The position numbers and the translations under genes are program-made. Below the pieces are notes generated by a model. The model was given only the letters and a program-made list of their open reading frames with translations. It had not been told where the DNA came from and made no database searches. Source: Pampus argenteus (taxonomy: Eukaryota; Chordata; Actinopteri; Scombriformes; Stromateidae). Taken from it: 64,000 bases of DNA. This document shows, one piece after another, positions 11,452 through 22,279 of the stretch (position 1 is the first letter of the stretch; every line of letters starts with the position of its first letter). The stretch covers positions 6,240,001 through 6,304,000 of the forward strand of contig CM072861.1 in NCBI GenBank assembly GCA_036937835.1. The letters are read 5' to 3'.

Positions 11452-12098
11452 CGAAAGTGAGAGCGACGCAGAGGAGAAGAGAGAGGCACAGAGGAAGGGA
11501 AAGAGAGTGGTGATGCAATTGATTGGCAACATGATTGAATGGCTCTCAGAAGTGTAACAAAAACACTGAAACTCCAAAGCTCTTCTCGCGGCCCTCAGAG
11601 GCTGCAATGTTCTGTAACACCAAATACAACAAAAGCGCTGGATAGCACAAACACTATGCAGACACCTTCATGTTAAAAGTGGGATTATATTATCATTAGT
11701 TTCACTCTTTATTCCTACAGTTGCATAATGCCATTTTCCTTCCATCCCCTTCCTACGCCAGTCATCAATATAGTACAGGAGTGGTTTTAACAAGATGTGT
11801 TATTTTCTGTATCCATTGCACGCAGGTTGCAATGGCAAATAATAATTTATTTTTCATTTCGGGGGGTGAAAAAAAAGTGATTTGAATTGAATTAAATTGG
11901 AGTAAAAAGATGGACAAGTGCAGAAAGTAATATCAATGTGAGGAAAGGAATTAAATATGATGAGAAAGAAATGTCTTCCTAAAGGTTTGTGATCCAGTTT
12001 GACACAAAGAAGGGTTTCCCTCTCTCAATAATGCTCTTCTCCTGACGGTCCAATCCTTTTTCACTTAGCGATTAGACAATGGTGTCCATCAATACTGT
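11452..12098. other. unassigned DNA
   Basis: Purine-rich to about 11515, then ordinary AT-rich sequence. Nothing recognised. Confidence 0.4.
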
Positions 12099-12410
12099 GT
12101 GACACAGAAAAGAGAAGATAAAGAAACGCCGTCTCTCCCCGGTTCGCAGCGATACGCTTTCTTTGTTCAACTCGGGGACCATTTGGGAATGAGACGATTC
12201 TGGTTCTTCAGCATCAAATCGATACAAACTTGTTTGATTCAAAATGGCCCACTACTCTGGGTACAAAAAGACGAGAGAATTACTGTTGAGTGGCTGTCTC
12301 GGGTTCGATTATCGCACACGCATTTCTGTTCTGCAAGAAGTGCTCACTCACGCAAGGCAGTAGCTGCGTAGCTTGGACAACATGAAAAATGCAAATGTCG
12401 CATGTAAACG
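12099..12410 (+). other. locally CpG-enriched stretch, open frame without domain
   Basis: Compared with its surroundings this segment has many CpG dinucleotides, for example the clusters ACGCCGTC, CGGTTCGCAGCGATACGC and TCGGGTTCGATTATCGC. A 90-codon frame spans it (12099-12371) but matches no family I know. A B-box-like GGTTCGATTATCG occurs at about 12301, but the rest does not fold as a tRNA. It could be a fragment of a GC-richer repeat or a regulatory patch. Confidence 0.3.
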
Positions 12411-12850
12411 ACATGGATGGATGCAACGACTGTATTTATTGTGGAAGCCACTGTATCAGAATATGACTAACAGCAATGAGGGAGGGGTTAATTAATTCAA
12501 TTTCCTGAAAATAAATCTGTTTGTAGCAAAGACAATGTATGGCACATGTCTCACAAACGACATCTATAATGGTCAGTGTGTGAGGAAATGGGAATCCTCT
12601 ATCACAGCCACTTGGCACTGCTCACCTGGAGGTGGCAGTGGTGAATCTAGTCAGTCGGTCATTTATCAACATTGTCCTCTTTCAATTTCACTGTTTTTAT
12701 GTAGGTGAAGTATTGTGTTTGCTCAAGCTGTACAACCTTCAACCTGGTAAGAAAATAAAATGGCTTTTTTGGGGTCAGGAGATGAGATTTTTTCTTTTGT
12801 TGCACATCCGCAGTGTGATCCACAGCACTTATTAAAGGCAGTCTGTTGTT

Positions 12851-13146
12851 GTTTTCAGGTGATTTAATGATGGTAAAGAGAGCGAACGGCTGAGTGTAAT
12901 GGCACTGTGCTCTGGTGCGGCACTTCTCTAATCAGATGCTGCAGATTTATCAACATGTCTGTCCCGCTGCCCTCAGATGCTGCAGGGATTTAATGAACTG
13001 GAAAGCTGTTCTTACAGTATAAAGCAGCTGTGGACAGCAGATACTGTAAGAATCACCCGCATTCATTTATAGATCAATGCAGACTAATTTACTGCTAAAA
13101 GTTATTTTCTGCCAATTTTTGGTTGGAGAGTGTCTAATTGAAATCA
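12851..13146 (+). repeat. duplicated non-coding block, copy 1
   Basis: It shares long matched stretches with 21614-21870 in the same order and orientation: TTTTCAGGTGATTTAA, GCAGATTTATCAACA, GCTGCCCTC, TTTAATGAACTG, TATAAAGCAGCTG, GATACTGT followed by AGAATCACCC, CATTCATTTAT, ATCAATGCA, then TTTGGTTG and AATTGAAAT. This copy has about 60 extra bases near 12885-12945 that are absent from copy 2. No open reading frame is conserved between the two. It is either an unclassified interspersed repeat or an old local duplication. Confidence 0.8.
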
Positions 13147-13726
13147 TTTATTCATATTTTTTTTAGCATTAATCCGTTAATGCAGAAAGTATTTTGTTTA
13201 ATCCTGTTGATAAAAATCACCAAAGCTGCAGCGGATGGATGTGGTGCCAGAAATAGATCAGGTTCCTGTATTTTCGGGACCAAATTACAACCAAAAGTAC
13301 ATTTCGTTTGAATGAACCTCCCACCCTCCTCCCACCTGTGCACCGTGGGCTCAATGCTGGGCACGAAAATGTCACACAGACAGGTAAAGTGAGTTTTAAG
13401 GTCAGGAAAAGACCAAACAGTCGGAGCGCAGCTTGCATCGGTCGTTGAGCCTTCATGAAAATATAGCCCTTGGTGGCGTTAACCAGCATCATCAGTGCTA
13501 CATGGAAAGCAGGAAAGTCTAATGCCAGTGACTGACAGCAAGTTTTGTAACAGTTTACTGCTTCTTAGTTCATGTTTGACGCATTGTATTACATTTAATA
13601 ATTATATTTTGGGGACACATATATGAGGACACAAATGAACTATGATTATGGGTGTGATTCCCCCCCTTAACCCACAGGATCTTTTTGAGCAGGCAACTAT
13701 CAGACATGCAAAAGCCATTTTATAAT
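13147..13726. other. unassigned DNA upstream of a LINE tail
   Basis: The last 45 bases (13681-13725) translate as LFEQATIRHAKAIL, plausibly LINE ORF2 sequence in a different frame from the recognised C-terminus. Upstream of this I recognise nothing. Confidence 0.4.
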
Positions 13727-13864
13727 GATAGTTCTCATGTGCTGAATGGGGAATATGTCCTTCTTAAGTCCGGGAAGAGATACAGGCTTCCCCTGTGCAA
13801 GCACAATCGCTTCAAGCACTCTTTTATTCTTTTATCTACCAAATTAATTAATGACCAGAAATGA
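13727..13864 (+). pseudogene. C-terminal end of a LINE ORF2 (L2/CR1-like)
   Basis: The frame reads DSSHVLNGEYVLLKSGKRYR, then LPLCKHNRFKHSFILLST and KLIND before a TGA at 13862-13864. The pattern (polar lead, LLxSGRRYRxPxCxxNRxKxSFxPxAxxLLN) is the conserved C-terminus of ORF2 in L2/CR1-clade non-LTR retrotransposons, whose 5' parts encode an endonuclease and reverse transcriptase. A fragment of the preceding part lies at 13681-13725 in another frame, so there is a frameshift near 13726. No endonuclease or reverse transcriptase core was found upstream, which fits the usual 5' truncation of dead LINE copies. Confidence 0.75.
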
Positions 13865-14212
13865 ACACAGTTGTTTTTAGATGGATTCTTAACTTTTTTA
13901 TAAAGGTTATAAAGTTAGTGTATGTGTGTTGGTGTGGAAATGGATTGGTGGCTGTGAGTGTGATAATTTCCAGGGGATGTATGACTGAGATATACTTATG
14001 GCAGGATAAATATTACTGGTATATGTATTGTGAATATCCGACTTTTTATCTTTTTATTTCGTGTCATGCTGGTATGTATACATCGTAGGTTGCTATGTCA
14101 GTACTGTCTGCGGTATGTTGATATGTGTTTTATGGTGCTGTAACCTTCTCTATCTCCAAGACAAATTTCTCCCTGGTGGAGACAAATAAAGAAAACCTAA
14201 CCTAACCTAACT
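13865..14212 (+). mobile_element. 3' untranslated tail of the LINE, ending in (CCTAA)n
   Basis: It directly follows the ORF2 stop. The final part is a TTTCTCCCTGGTGGAGACAAA hairpin-like word, AATAAAGAAAA and three to four ACCTA repeats at about 14193-14211. Non-LTR elements of this group often end in such a stem-loop and a short simple repeat that mark the point of reverse-transcription priming. The exact insertion site and any target-site duplication could not be determined. Confidence 0.65.
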
Positions 14213-14394
14213 AGTGATACAAACTGGTGATGCTAACTTGTGAGCACAGATCATCCCTGTCAGGTTCCATGCAGATCATTTATAACAGGCAGACCATTCT
14301 GAAGATTGAAACTGTAATCTAGTTGCTTCAATGACTAAACCAGAACATGAATTGTACCTCACAGCTTTTTTGAAACCGCACCAAGCAGAAACCT

Positions 14395-14505
14395 GAAAAA
14401 GGAAGCCAATATGGAGGTACCAAAAATGCAGTTCCTCGAATGGCCACTTGAGGCTGGTTCTAAAGGTGAGTCAATCCCCATAGATCCCTATGGTACATAA
14501 AGGTG
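14395..14505 (+). repeat. teleost interspersed repeat fragment
   Basis: It contains CAGTTCCTCGAATGGCCACT, TGAGGCTGGTTC, and GGTGAGTCAATCCCCATAGA. These words match a common non-coding fish repeat that I recall without a class name. The GGTGAGT inside it is not treated as a splice donor. Confidence 0.5.
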
Positions 14506-15088
14506 GGCAATTATTAAAAAATAAAATAAAATAAAAAATTATTTCCACCTCTACATTATGTGAACATTTTAGGAGCTACGTCTTCATGGCTTTAACATCT
14601 TCAAACATTTTGTCACCAACTGCATTACAAGAGCAGTATATGCATAACACTTGGACATGGCAAGCATTTGCAACGTTTAAAATCCTCTCTCCTATTCTGA
14701 AGCTTTTCTTTGCATTCCATAATGCAGGCGGAACACTGATGCAGTCACATTATGCATGAGCTTCGAAGCAAGGAATGTAAAAACCTAGATAGAAAAGCCT
14801 ATACAGTATGCAGAAATTTAAAGTGGCGATTCATTCTGTTTAGAGGGCAAATTCCCTTTTTTTTCCTTCTCCGCTCTGCCTATGCAACTCTCTCTTTCTC
14901 TCATTACCCCATCCTTCCTATCTGCATGAGAATTGCATATCACTAGCTCACAGAGGCAGCGTAGCATCTTCATATGAGGCCCATAGTATAACTCTGATAG
15001 CCTGAGGAAGTAATTTTAACGTGAGACCAGCACATATTTACAGGGAGACTGAGACACGAAGGATATCAAGAGGTTGAAATATGTGCAA

Positions 15089-15090
<2 letters not shown>
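14506..15090. other. unassigned AT-rich DNA
   Basis: A short AAAAT-like run lies at 14517-14540. Nothing else recognised. Confidence 0.4.

Positions 15091-15137
<47 letters not shown>
15091..15137. repeat. (AT)n microsatellite
   Basis: About 23 uninterrupted AT units. Confidence 0.95.
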
Positions 15138-15139
<2 letters not shown>

Positions 15140-15284
15140 CACAATAGGATCTTTTCATATTCGGGAGGAATGGGATAAATTAGAATAAAACTTGTGGAAG
15201 AGTAATGCTCATCTGTAACAAAGAGAAAACACTAAGGATTGTTATATCCGTTTAAAGACGAGCTTGCTTCCTTTTGTACTGCTC

Positions 15285-15460
15285 GGTAGGGGGAGGTTTA
15301 GATGGAGAGGAACAAAGAACACTAACAGAGAGGGTGAGACATATTGAGAAGACTGGTGAATGTGAGTAAAATAATGAAGGAAAGGGAATTACAGAATGAA
15401 GATACGTGGAGAACCGAGACATAAAGAGAGAAAGAGAAAGAGAGAATGGAGGTAAGTAAA
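15285..15460 (+). other. purine-rich tract
   Basis: Strong A/G bias on the plus strand with GAGAAAGAGAAAGAGAGAATG near 15427-15450. It creates serine/leucine-rich frames on the minus strand that are compositional artefacts. Confidence 0.6.
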
Positions 15461-15782
15461 TCCACTTCATCTCGGATCTGACAACACTCTACAGCCCAAT
15501 ACTATTTTAAGGTAATCACAGGGGAGGAAGAGGTGACGGATGGAACCAGAAGCTGAGATGAGAGCGCAAGACAGAGACAGAGGTTGGAAGTCTTTCTTTT
15601 TTTTTATGTGTGCGCATGTAAGTGTAACATTGAGTCAAGACAATTTGAGATGTCCAGACACAAAAAAAGGAGAAGGGTTGAGTGAGGCAGATCAAGAGAG
15701 AATGTCTTGAGGTATGAGAATGTATCAAAATCTAGAATTTTGTGAAAAGGATGGGATATTGATGTTTTTTATTTTATTTTTG

Positions 15783-15850
15783 ATATTGAACTGTGGGAGC
15801 TGCAGTTATATGGCATGTGTCTTAACCAGTAAGCTACTGCCGACCAGGCA
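15783..15850 (-). repeat. tRNA-derived SINE head, degenerate
   Basis: On the minus strand the sequence reads GCAGTAGCTTACTGG, TTAAGACACATGCCATATAA, CTGCAGCTCCCACAGTTCAA. TAGCTTACTGG fits an RNA polymerase III A box and CAGTTCAAT is a decayed B box, at the right spacing for a tRNA-derived SINE of the kind common in percomorph fish. The SINE body after the B box is not recognisable, so this is probably a truncated or old copy. Confidence 0.55.
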
Positions 15851-15955
15851 AGAGTCTTTTTTTCATTTCAATCATATCAGTCGACTTTTTAAAAGATCTC
15901 AAATATCAATATTGGCTGTAACTATGGTGATATTTTCTGACCATCCATCCCAGGT

Positions 15956-16240
15956 CTATATCATAGTTTGTATATAACGTAGCGAGGTGTTTCCTCACCC
16001 ATTGGTTTAATGGGAGCCGGATTAAATCCAAGAGCTGCAGTTTATGGTCGGTGCCATTTTTTTTTTCCTGTTTGGAGCCAGGACCTTCCAGGTAAGGAGT
16101 GCAGGATGTTGAATTTCACACTCTGAAAACACACCCTACTACCTCGGACCCAAGCTAACGCTAGCTTACTGGAAACACCAGCTGTCAATTAACGCACACA
16201 CAGCCGACAACAAATCTACAAACAGTAATTTCTAAAATGA
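15956..16240. repeat. possible teleost interspersed repeat fragment
   Basis: Words such as GAGCTGCAGTTTATGGTCGG, GTGCCATTTTTTTTTTCCTG and TTACTGGAAACACCAGCTGT recall a fish repeat whose copies often contain a GGTCGGCGCCATC core and CACCTGTCAATCAA. Identification is from memory and weak. Confidence 0.3.
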
Positions 16241-17905
16241 CAAAACGTATTAGAGGGCCTGAATTCAGTGATTGAAACCATCATAACTTGTGGAGAAAAA
16301 TGAAAAAATGAAGTATTGTGTTATAATGAAGAAAAGTATATGGTTTAAACAGGTAAAATAATTGTTTGTTATTGCAAAAATCTTTTGATCATAATTTGAA
16401 AAATAATTTCATTAAAACAAGAAAACATTTACTATCTCATATGACTGTGTTATAATGTGTATTTTTTTTGTTATATGAAGAAATATTTTATTATGGTTAT
16501 TGTGGCAGCATTGCACTGCCATTCTTCTTTTTTCTACTGAATTTACAGCTGTCTGTCACCTCATTTATAATTAAGTAATTGGAAGTACATTTCCAATAAA
16601 TTCTGAAATGGTGGTAGTTGATGTCTCTTGTCTTCTCTTTTTTTTCTTCTAAAGTAAACTCCAAATCTTAACTTCTGATTGCTTTCCACTGAGGATTTTT
16701 AAATGAGCCAGTTTTAGAACTGTATACAAGCACTGCCAGTTGTATCCGCTTTGCCAAGAACAGAGCTTGGACTTTGCATCACATGTATACATTTTGGCAA
16801 ACACATCAACGTCATCTCATGAAGTGATTATGTGTTCTGGCCCTCAAACTCTTCCCTGCATTGAATATTGAAAAATGCTGCATCCAAAGCATCTACTGTG
16901 TGTGGTTAAATGGCTTTTACTGGGGCTGAGTTAAACTTACTTTGGCCACATCTAACCTGATATGAATGAAAGTGCAATGACGCATTGACTGATACATGTG
17001 TTGGTGTCTGTTGTGTGGTTGTCTGATCTTCTGCTCATTCTCCGACGGGCCTCTCCTCTGTAATATGCCCCGCTGTTTGAACATCTTCACACATCCAGAG
17101 AGATCAAAACAGTCCATCCTGTTAGAAGATGGAAAGGCTGTGGGTTTTGGATGTTTTGTATGTCTGATGCTGATCAAATCAGTTATATTTTTATCCAAGT
17201 TGGACAAAAAAAATCCAGCTTGCGTCTGTCACAATCGCCATTTTAACCGAGCGAGAACAAGATCCAAGCATGAAGATGATGGGAGTCACAGATGGGAGAA
17301 AAAGTTTGAAATTGCAAGACAAACCCATTCCCTCTGTCAAACACACATGATTTGATTCCATGCTTCCCACAAGAAAGAAAGAACTCAAAAGGTCAACCAT
17401 GTTTGCAACTAAGAGAAGGCATTTCTATCCACATTCTACCAAACCCTTTCCACTGCACCGGTTAAACAGAAAATATGACTTATTTTACTGGAGGCTAAAC
17501 ATAATAAGAAACTCTGTTATTGTGCAAAGTAATCAGTTTTCTACCATACACCATATTGTGTGGAAATAACCTGTTTCTCATTAGCGCACGGGAAAATTCC
17601 ACAGTTGGGCTTTGCAGATCCATTTTCTCTCTGCTTAGTTGAAAGCCTCGGGCAAAGCGCCACACTCCTGAGCTACATTTAAAAAGATGTGGATGAAACA
17701 ACAACGTTGTACAATATAAAGAAGATTGTTTTTTTTTTGTTTTTTTTTAGTTACTCATGTCCACACTTGAAAAGATGCGGTGGCGCAATTCAACACAAGA
17801 CACATACAAACGCTTTGTTTTGATGTGACTCAAATTGAAGTTTATTGCAGAGGCTAATCTGCCTCCTGGAGTTTAATGAAACCTATGGTAGACCTTCTTC
17901 TGTTC
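16241..17905. other. unassigned DNA
   Basis: Several open frames of 60-119 codons (16917-17569) have no domain and no convincing splice sites. T-runs occur near 17730-17748. Nothing recognised. Confidence 0.4.
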
Positions 17906-18099
17906 TATGATGCGATTGGCCCAGTTTTCATCACCCAGCTGTTGCGACTCTCCCCAGAAAATCTAGAGGAGTATTATCCGGCCCTCTGCAGAACATCTAC
18001 CCAATGCTGCTTCATTTGTTTTCCATTATAGCGATATTTCTCCGCAGTTTAATACAAGTATTGATGTCTTACATCTTTGAAGTCAAACTGCGAGTCTCC

Positions 18100-21000
18100 A
18101 GTGGGATTAGCCCAGTTTTCATTATTGTGAATTTCATTTATTCTTGTTTTTTTTGTTTTTTTTTAATATATATTCTTTAAAGTAAATCCATTATTTAAAA
18201 CTTGATTTTATTCAGGGAAGATCTGCTGAGCGTGCATGATCTTCCCCAGCAGTGTCCTCACACATTCATACAACTGGAAATATTCCTCTGTGGGAGCTGC
18301 AGAGTACAACCGCTGTGTTCTGCTGGTGGCAACTGAGCTGCAATGCAGGGTTACTTCAGTACCAAGGCGTCCTTTAACAGGTTAATATATCGTTATTATT
18401 ACACTACATTGTGGCGTTAGGTGATTTATCATTCCAACTTACCTCACCCTCCTACTGAAAAAAAAAAAATGCTTTTTTGTCTTTTTTATTAAACTATTCC
18501 CTGGAATGTATCTCTTTGAACCTATTTTATTACTTATTACATTGGTCTTGTTATATCTAAATTGGACTCTTTTGGATTTCCCCTTCCTTTTTCTCAAGTT
18601 TTTCCTCACAACTCTTCTTCAGTATCTCTTCTTCATCGAGGTGTCTAAGGCCGCTTCTGTTTCCTTTACATACATACGAACCGATTAACCATATCACCAA
18701 CAAATTACTATAGTACCATATATACAAAACATCATAATCAATCTCGTCTTTAACACTGTCATATGCTAAACTGGTAGAGAAATGTTCATGGGTGAAGACC
18801 CGGGTTGCAATAAACAGTATTAAACATACGCAGTTTGAATGAGATCAACACTGCAACCCGAAGTTTAACAATAACTGACAAAAGCTCTCAAAAAGGCGTC
18901 CTACGTGATCATAGCCTCCGGCTACAGCTGCCCCTATTGACATTTCACATGACCTTTTGAATGAGTGTCACTGGGAGAACATTGCCTGTGGTGATTTATA
19001 GGATAGAATTTTATGACTTTCCATGATGACCCGTGTCTTTCCTCTTGTGTCATGTACCCTGGCCTACACTCAGGGAGAAAAGAACTAATTTAAAGAGAGT
19101 CGTCAAAAGTGATAAAGCAGAATAAAGCAGAAATCACGGCTCGCTTCCACAGCGCTGACATATTCATTTATGTTGTCCAACTCTAAAACCATATTGTCAC
19201 TTGTTCAGGCTGCCAGCCCCTTTTTTTTTTTTTTTCTTGGCATATCTAGATTGTATCTAGATTGAATTTAGAGAGGCTTTACAGCAATAAAAACACACAA
19301 AAAAATGTTTCCTAATCAGAACCAAACCACATTAATTTCTGCACATGTGTCTGCAGTCTGGATGCTCAAATGAGATTAGTGATGTAGTTACTAATGCCTA
19401 CGTCATTACCACAGCAACCCATGCAGATAGTTATTGATGTCTGGACAGACAAATCTGCAAATAAAAGTACAGATCTGTCTTAACTTCAAGGGGTCTTGGG
19501 CTATTTTGGCCATTTATGCATAATTTTGATTTTATATACCACATTAGAAAATATTAACATTGGTAACATTTTTCAGCACAATATCACATGACCTGACAGT
19601 TATTATTATTATTATTTATTTTTTTTCCACTTACATACTATATCAACATTTTGGACCCCAAAAACACAAAATACATAATGTTTAGAAAGTTGAATTTTGT
19701 TTTATTTAAGTATTTATTTATTTTACATAAAGACACAGACATGCTCATTTTAAAGGTTGAAAATGTAAATATAAAGGAAATACTGAGATCAACAAAACAT
19801 GTAAACAATTAGACATAAAGCTATATTACAGGCCTTGCATTGAGTGTGAGGTAAAACACTTTTTATATTTAAATATTATTATTTGTTTTTTATCTGTGCC
19901 AATTACCTTCTGTGGGTGGTAATGAACTTGGCAGGCAGTGTGAACGTCATCAGTAGGAGGCTGCAGTCTCAACATGTTATCATAGTGTTGTGTTCCTTTT
20001 TGTGTGTGTTGTGTTCCTCTGGATCACTGAGGTGGATGTTCCATAATAATCTGTTGTCTCTTGTCATGACAGTGGCTGGAAACAGCACCGACAAGTTGTG
20101 GTCGTGTTTCCAGGAGTCTCATAAACTTGACACCAATGTGTGTGTGCTGTTTATATGAGGAGACCATGAAATCTGTAGAGTTCCTCATCATCAAAATCAA
20201 CCTGCTTGCCCATTTCTTTGTTTTTTTCCTGTCCTGTACATACTTGTTGGTGTTTTTGTGGATTGTACTCATTGTATCCATGGAGAAATACAGCATTTTG
20301 ATCTGGTTTGATTCCACCTCTCATGCCCCCCTCCTTGTGCTTATTGTTGGGGTTGTTCCAGGTTGCTCATCATCACTGTAGATGTACACAAACACGCATA
20401 TAACATATAATATGCTCCAATTCAGACAATGAACTGTCCCTTCAATGGAGTGTGAAGAGTTAGACATTAATGCCAGTGCATTTTGACATGTTCAGAGGCA
20501 CTGTGAATGGGTGGAACTGCTTCTTGAGTCATGATATCACAAATTTTTAAACGCTGAGAAAAATCAACATCAGACACAAGTGATACCGCCACTTCATACA
20601 AGCCTGCTTCCGAAGTCAAAGTGCTACTTGAAACTCTTGACACACACCCATGTTGTATGAATAATATCTGCCAGACATTTTAGTAAAACAGCTTGCAGTT
20701 ATAGATACCGGACAATCCTGTAGTTCCAAAAACCTGTAGAAGTTTCTACATCTCGGAAAACTACAGTGGAAGTGCCATTTGGCTCTTCACGGTACTGGGA
20801 TTAACCAACTTTCCATCGTGCAGTGAAGTCACAGAGGTTTGACAGATACCCACCAGATAATATACTGGAGTGTGAACTGTAGTGATCGCTTTGCTTTCAA
20901 ATGTATGCTTGTTAGGTTCTTAAGGGAAACTGACAATAAAACATACAGTATGCTTCCTGAATAACTAGCAGTCTGCTTGACTCCAAATCTGCATATTTTG

Positions 21001-21265
21001 TACTATAATCTCTGTTAATTACTATAATAACAATAGAATTTGTTAAAAAAAAAAGTATTAGGTGAAGACTTGATTGCATCTGACCAACGGCATTTCAGCA
21101 ATAATTCTAACGCATCTCACCTCGTACATGGTCACATAGTTTAGTAATTAATGGCTGCAAAAAGAGGCTAACGATCCATGCTAATCAGACATCTCCTTCA
21201 TACATAGGCAAAATATCGAGTTATAACCAACCAGACATAGACTCTAAACAAATAATGGATGTTTT
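18100..21265. other. unassigned DNA
   Basis: No named element or exon recognised over about 3 kb. Minor features are a T-rich run at 18145-18170, an inverted CGGGTTGCA / TGCAACCCG pair at 18801-18809 and 18852-18860, and a repeated ATCTAGATTG word at 19246-19266. Confidence 0.4.
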
Positions 21266-21269
21266 GACT

Positions 21270-21535
21270 GTTGACATCCGGTTTTTATGGAATCAGAAGT
21301 AACTCAGTGTAACTCAAGCACCACAGTGGTAGCCACTTGTCAATCACAAGCATATGTTGCTTTAGTATCTATTTTACTCTGGACGGGACCATCATTTACA
21401 GAATAACCATCATGCTGTATTGAAAAAGACTTGAAACTAGCAAGTCCATAAACACATTAGGACAATGTTTACTGAAATGTGGAGTAGACAGAATGCAGGT
21501 TTAAGACACTTCTGCATTAGCTTCATTGACAGGAC
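21270..21535 (+). repeat. teleost interspersed repeat
   Basis: It contains AGCCACTTGTCAATCACAAG, ATCATGCTGTATTGAAAAAG, ACTTGAAACTAGC, ACAATGTTTACTGA and AATGCAGGTTTAAGACACTT in one order, which I recognise as one common teleost non-coding repeat. The short frames over it are not genes. Confidence 0.6.
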
Positions 21536-21613
21536 TAGGAGCTTAACTGCTTGTGACTGTACTGATATGTGCAGAGATGTGTGTGTGTGTGTGTGGTTAT
21601 ACTGTAGGTGTAT

Positions 21614-21870
21614 GTTTTCAGGTGATTTAAAGAAGGTAAACACAGTGAATGGCTGCAGATTTATCAACACATCAGTCCAGCTGCCCTCGTTGTTGCAGGT
21701 ATTTAATGAACTGAAGGTATAAAGCAGCTGCGGAAAGTAGATACTGTGAGAATCACCCACATTCATTTATCAATCAATGCACACCGATTTACTGACTTCC
21801 CTGCTTTAACCACAGTAAACTGTTATATTCTGTTCCCATCTTTGGTTGTATAGTATTTTAATTGAAATGC
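21614..21870 (+). repeat. duplicated non-coding block, copy 2
   Basis: Partner of 12851-13146 (about 8.8 kb apart, same orientation). It lacks about 60 bases present near 12885-12945 but carries about 25 extra bases (TTCCCTGCTTTAACCACAGT region, 21797-21825). It is sandwiched between two recognised repeats, which favours a repeat-like origin, but copy 1 is not flanked by the same elements. Confidence 0.8.
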
Positions 21871-22278
21871 TCACACATGCTCACAATAACAATGTCAATA
21901 AGCTGAATTAGCACTAAACACAAACAAAATATAGCTAAGGGTTATGGGAATGTTGTTGGAATGAGTTTTGCAGGCATTTGCTCATGAACCGAAGTATTGG
22001 ACCGAATTCTGCCTGAAGATGCTGCGAGATGAATAGTGCCAAGATTGCTGTGTAAATCCATCTAGTGGATGTTGAGATATTTAGTATATTGTCCTGCTTG
22101 TGGTGCGAGATCAAAAGTGACAGAATCATCATCATTAGAATTCATCCTCCTCCTTGAATAGCTACACCGAATTTTATGAAAATCCGTCCCAACACTTGAG
22201 ATGCTGGTAGACTGCGGGGACTGACCAACGTCGCCATGCATACATCCATTCACTAGCTAGCGTGGCTAAAAACATGCT
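21871..22278 (+). repeat. teleost interspersed repeat, near full 3' portion
   Basis: In order it contains ATGCTCACAATAACAATG, AATTAGCACTAAACACAAAC, GGGAATGTTGTTGGAATGAG, TTTTGCAGGCATTTGCTCAT, GTATTGGAC, TGTTGAGATATTT, AATTCATCCTCC, AAAATCCGTCCCAACA and finally CTAGCTAGCGTGGCTAAAAA. This string of words is characteristic of a very common fish repeat, possibly the 3' region of an RTE-like LINE or a non-autonomous element. I cannot settle the class. Confidence 0.6.
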
Positions 22279-22279
22279 T

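Noticed and set aside
12296..12316. B-box-like GGGTTCGATTATCGC suggesting a tRNA gene
   Set aside because: No A box at the right distance and no cloverleaf arms could be drawn.
12704..12747. Short segment between TTTTTATGTAG and ACCTG|GTAAGAAA
   Set aside because: Both splice signals are present, but the insert is only about 44 bases and its frames match nothing. Chance pairs of such signals are common in 64 kb.
14455..14470. Consensus splice donor AAAGGTGAGTCA
   Set aside because: It lies inside a recognised interspersed repeat and has no matching acceptor or open frame.
17908..18128. Repeated GATTGGCCCAGTTTTCAT / GATTAGCCCAGTTTTCAT
   Set aside because: One 18-base near-match pair about 190 bases apart, with no extended similarity around it. 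It may be chance or a very old duplication.
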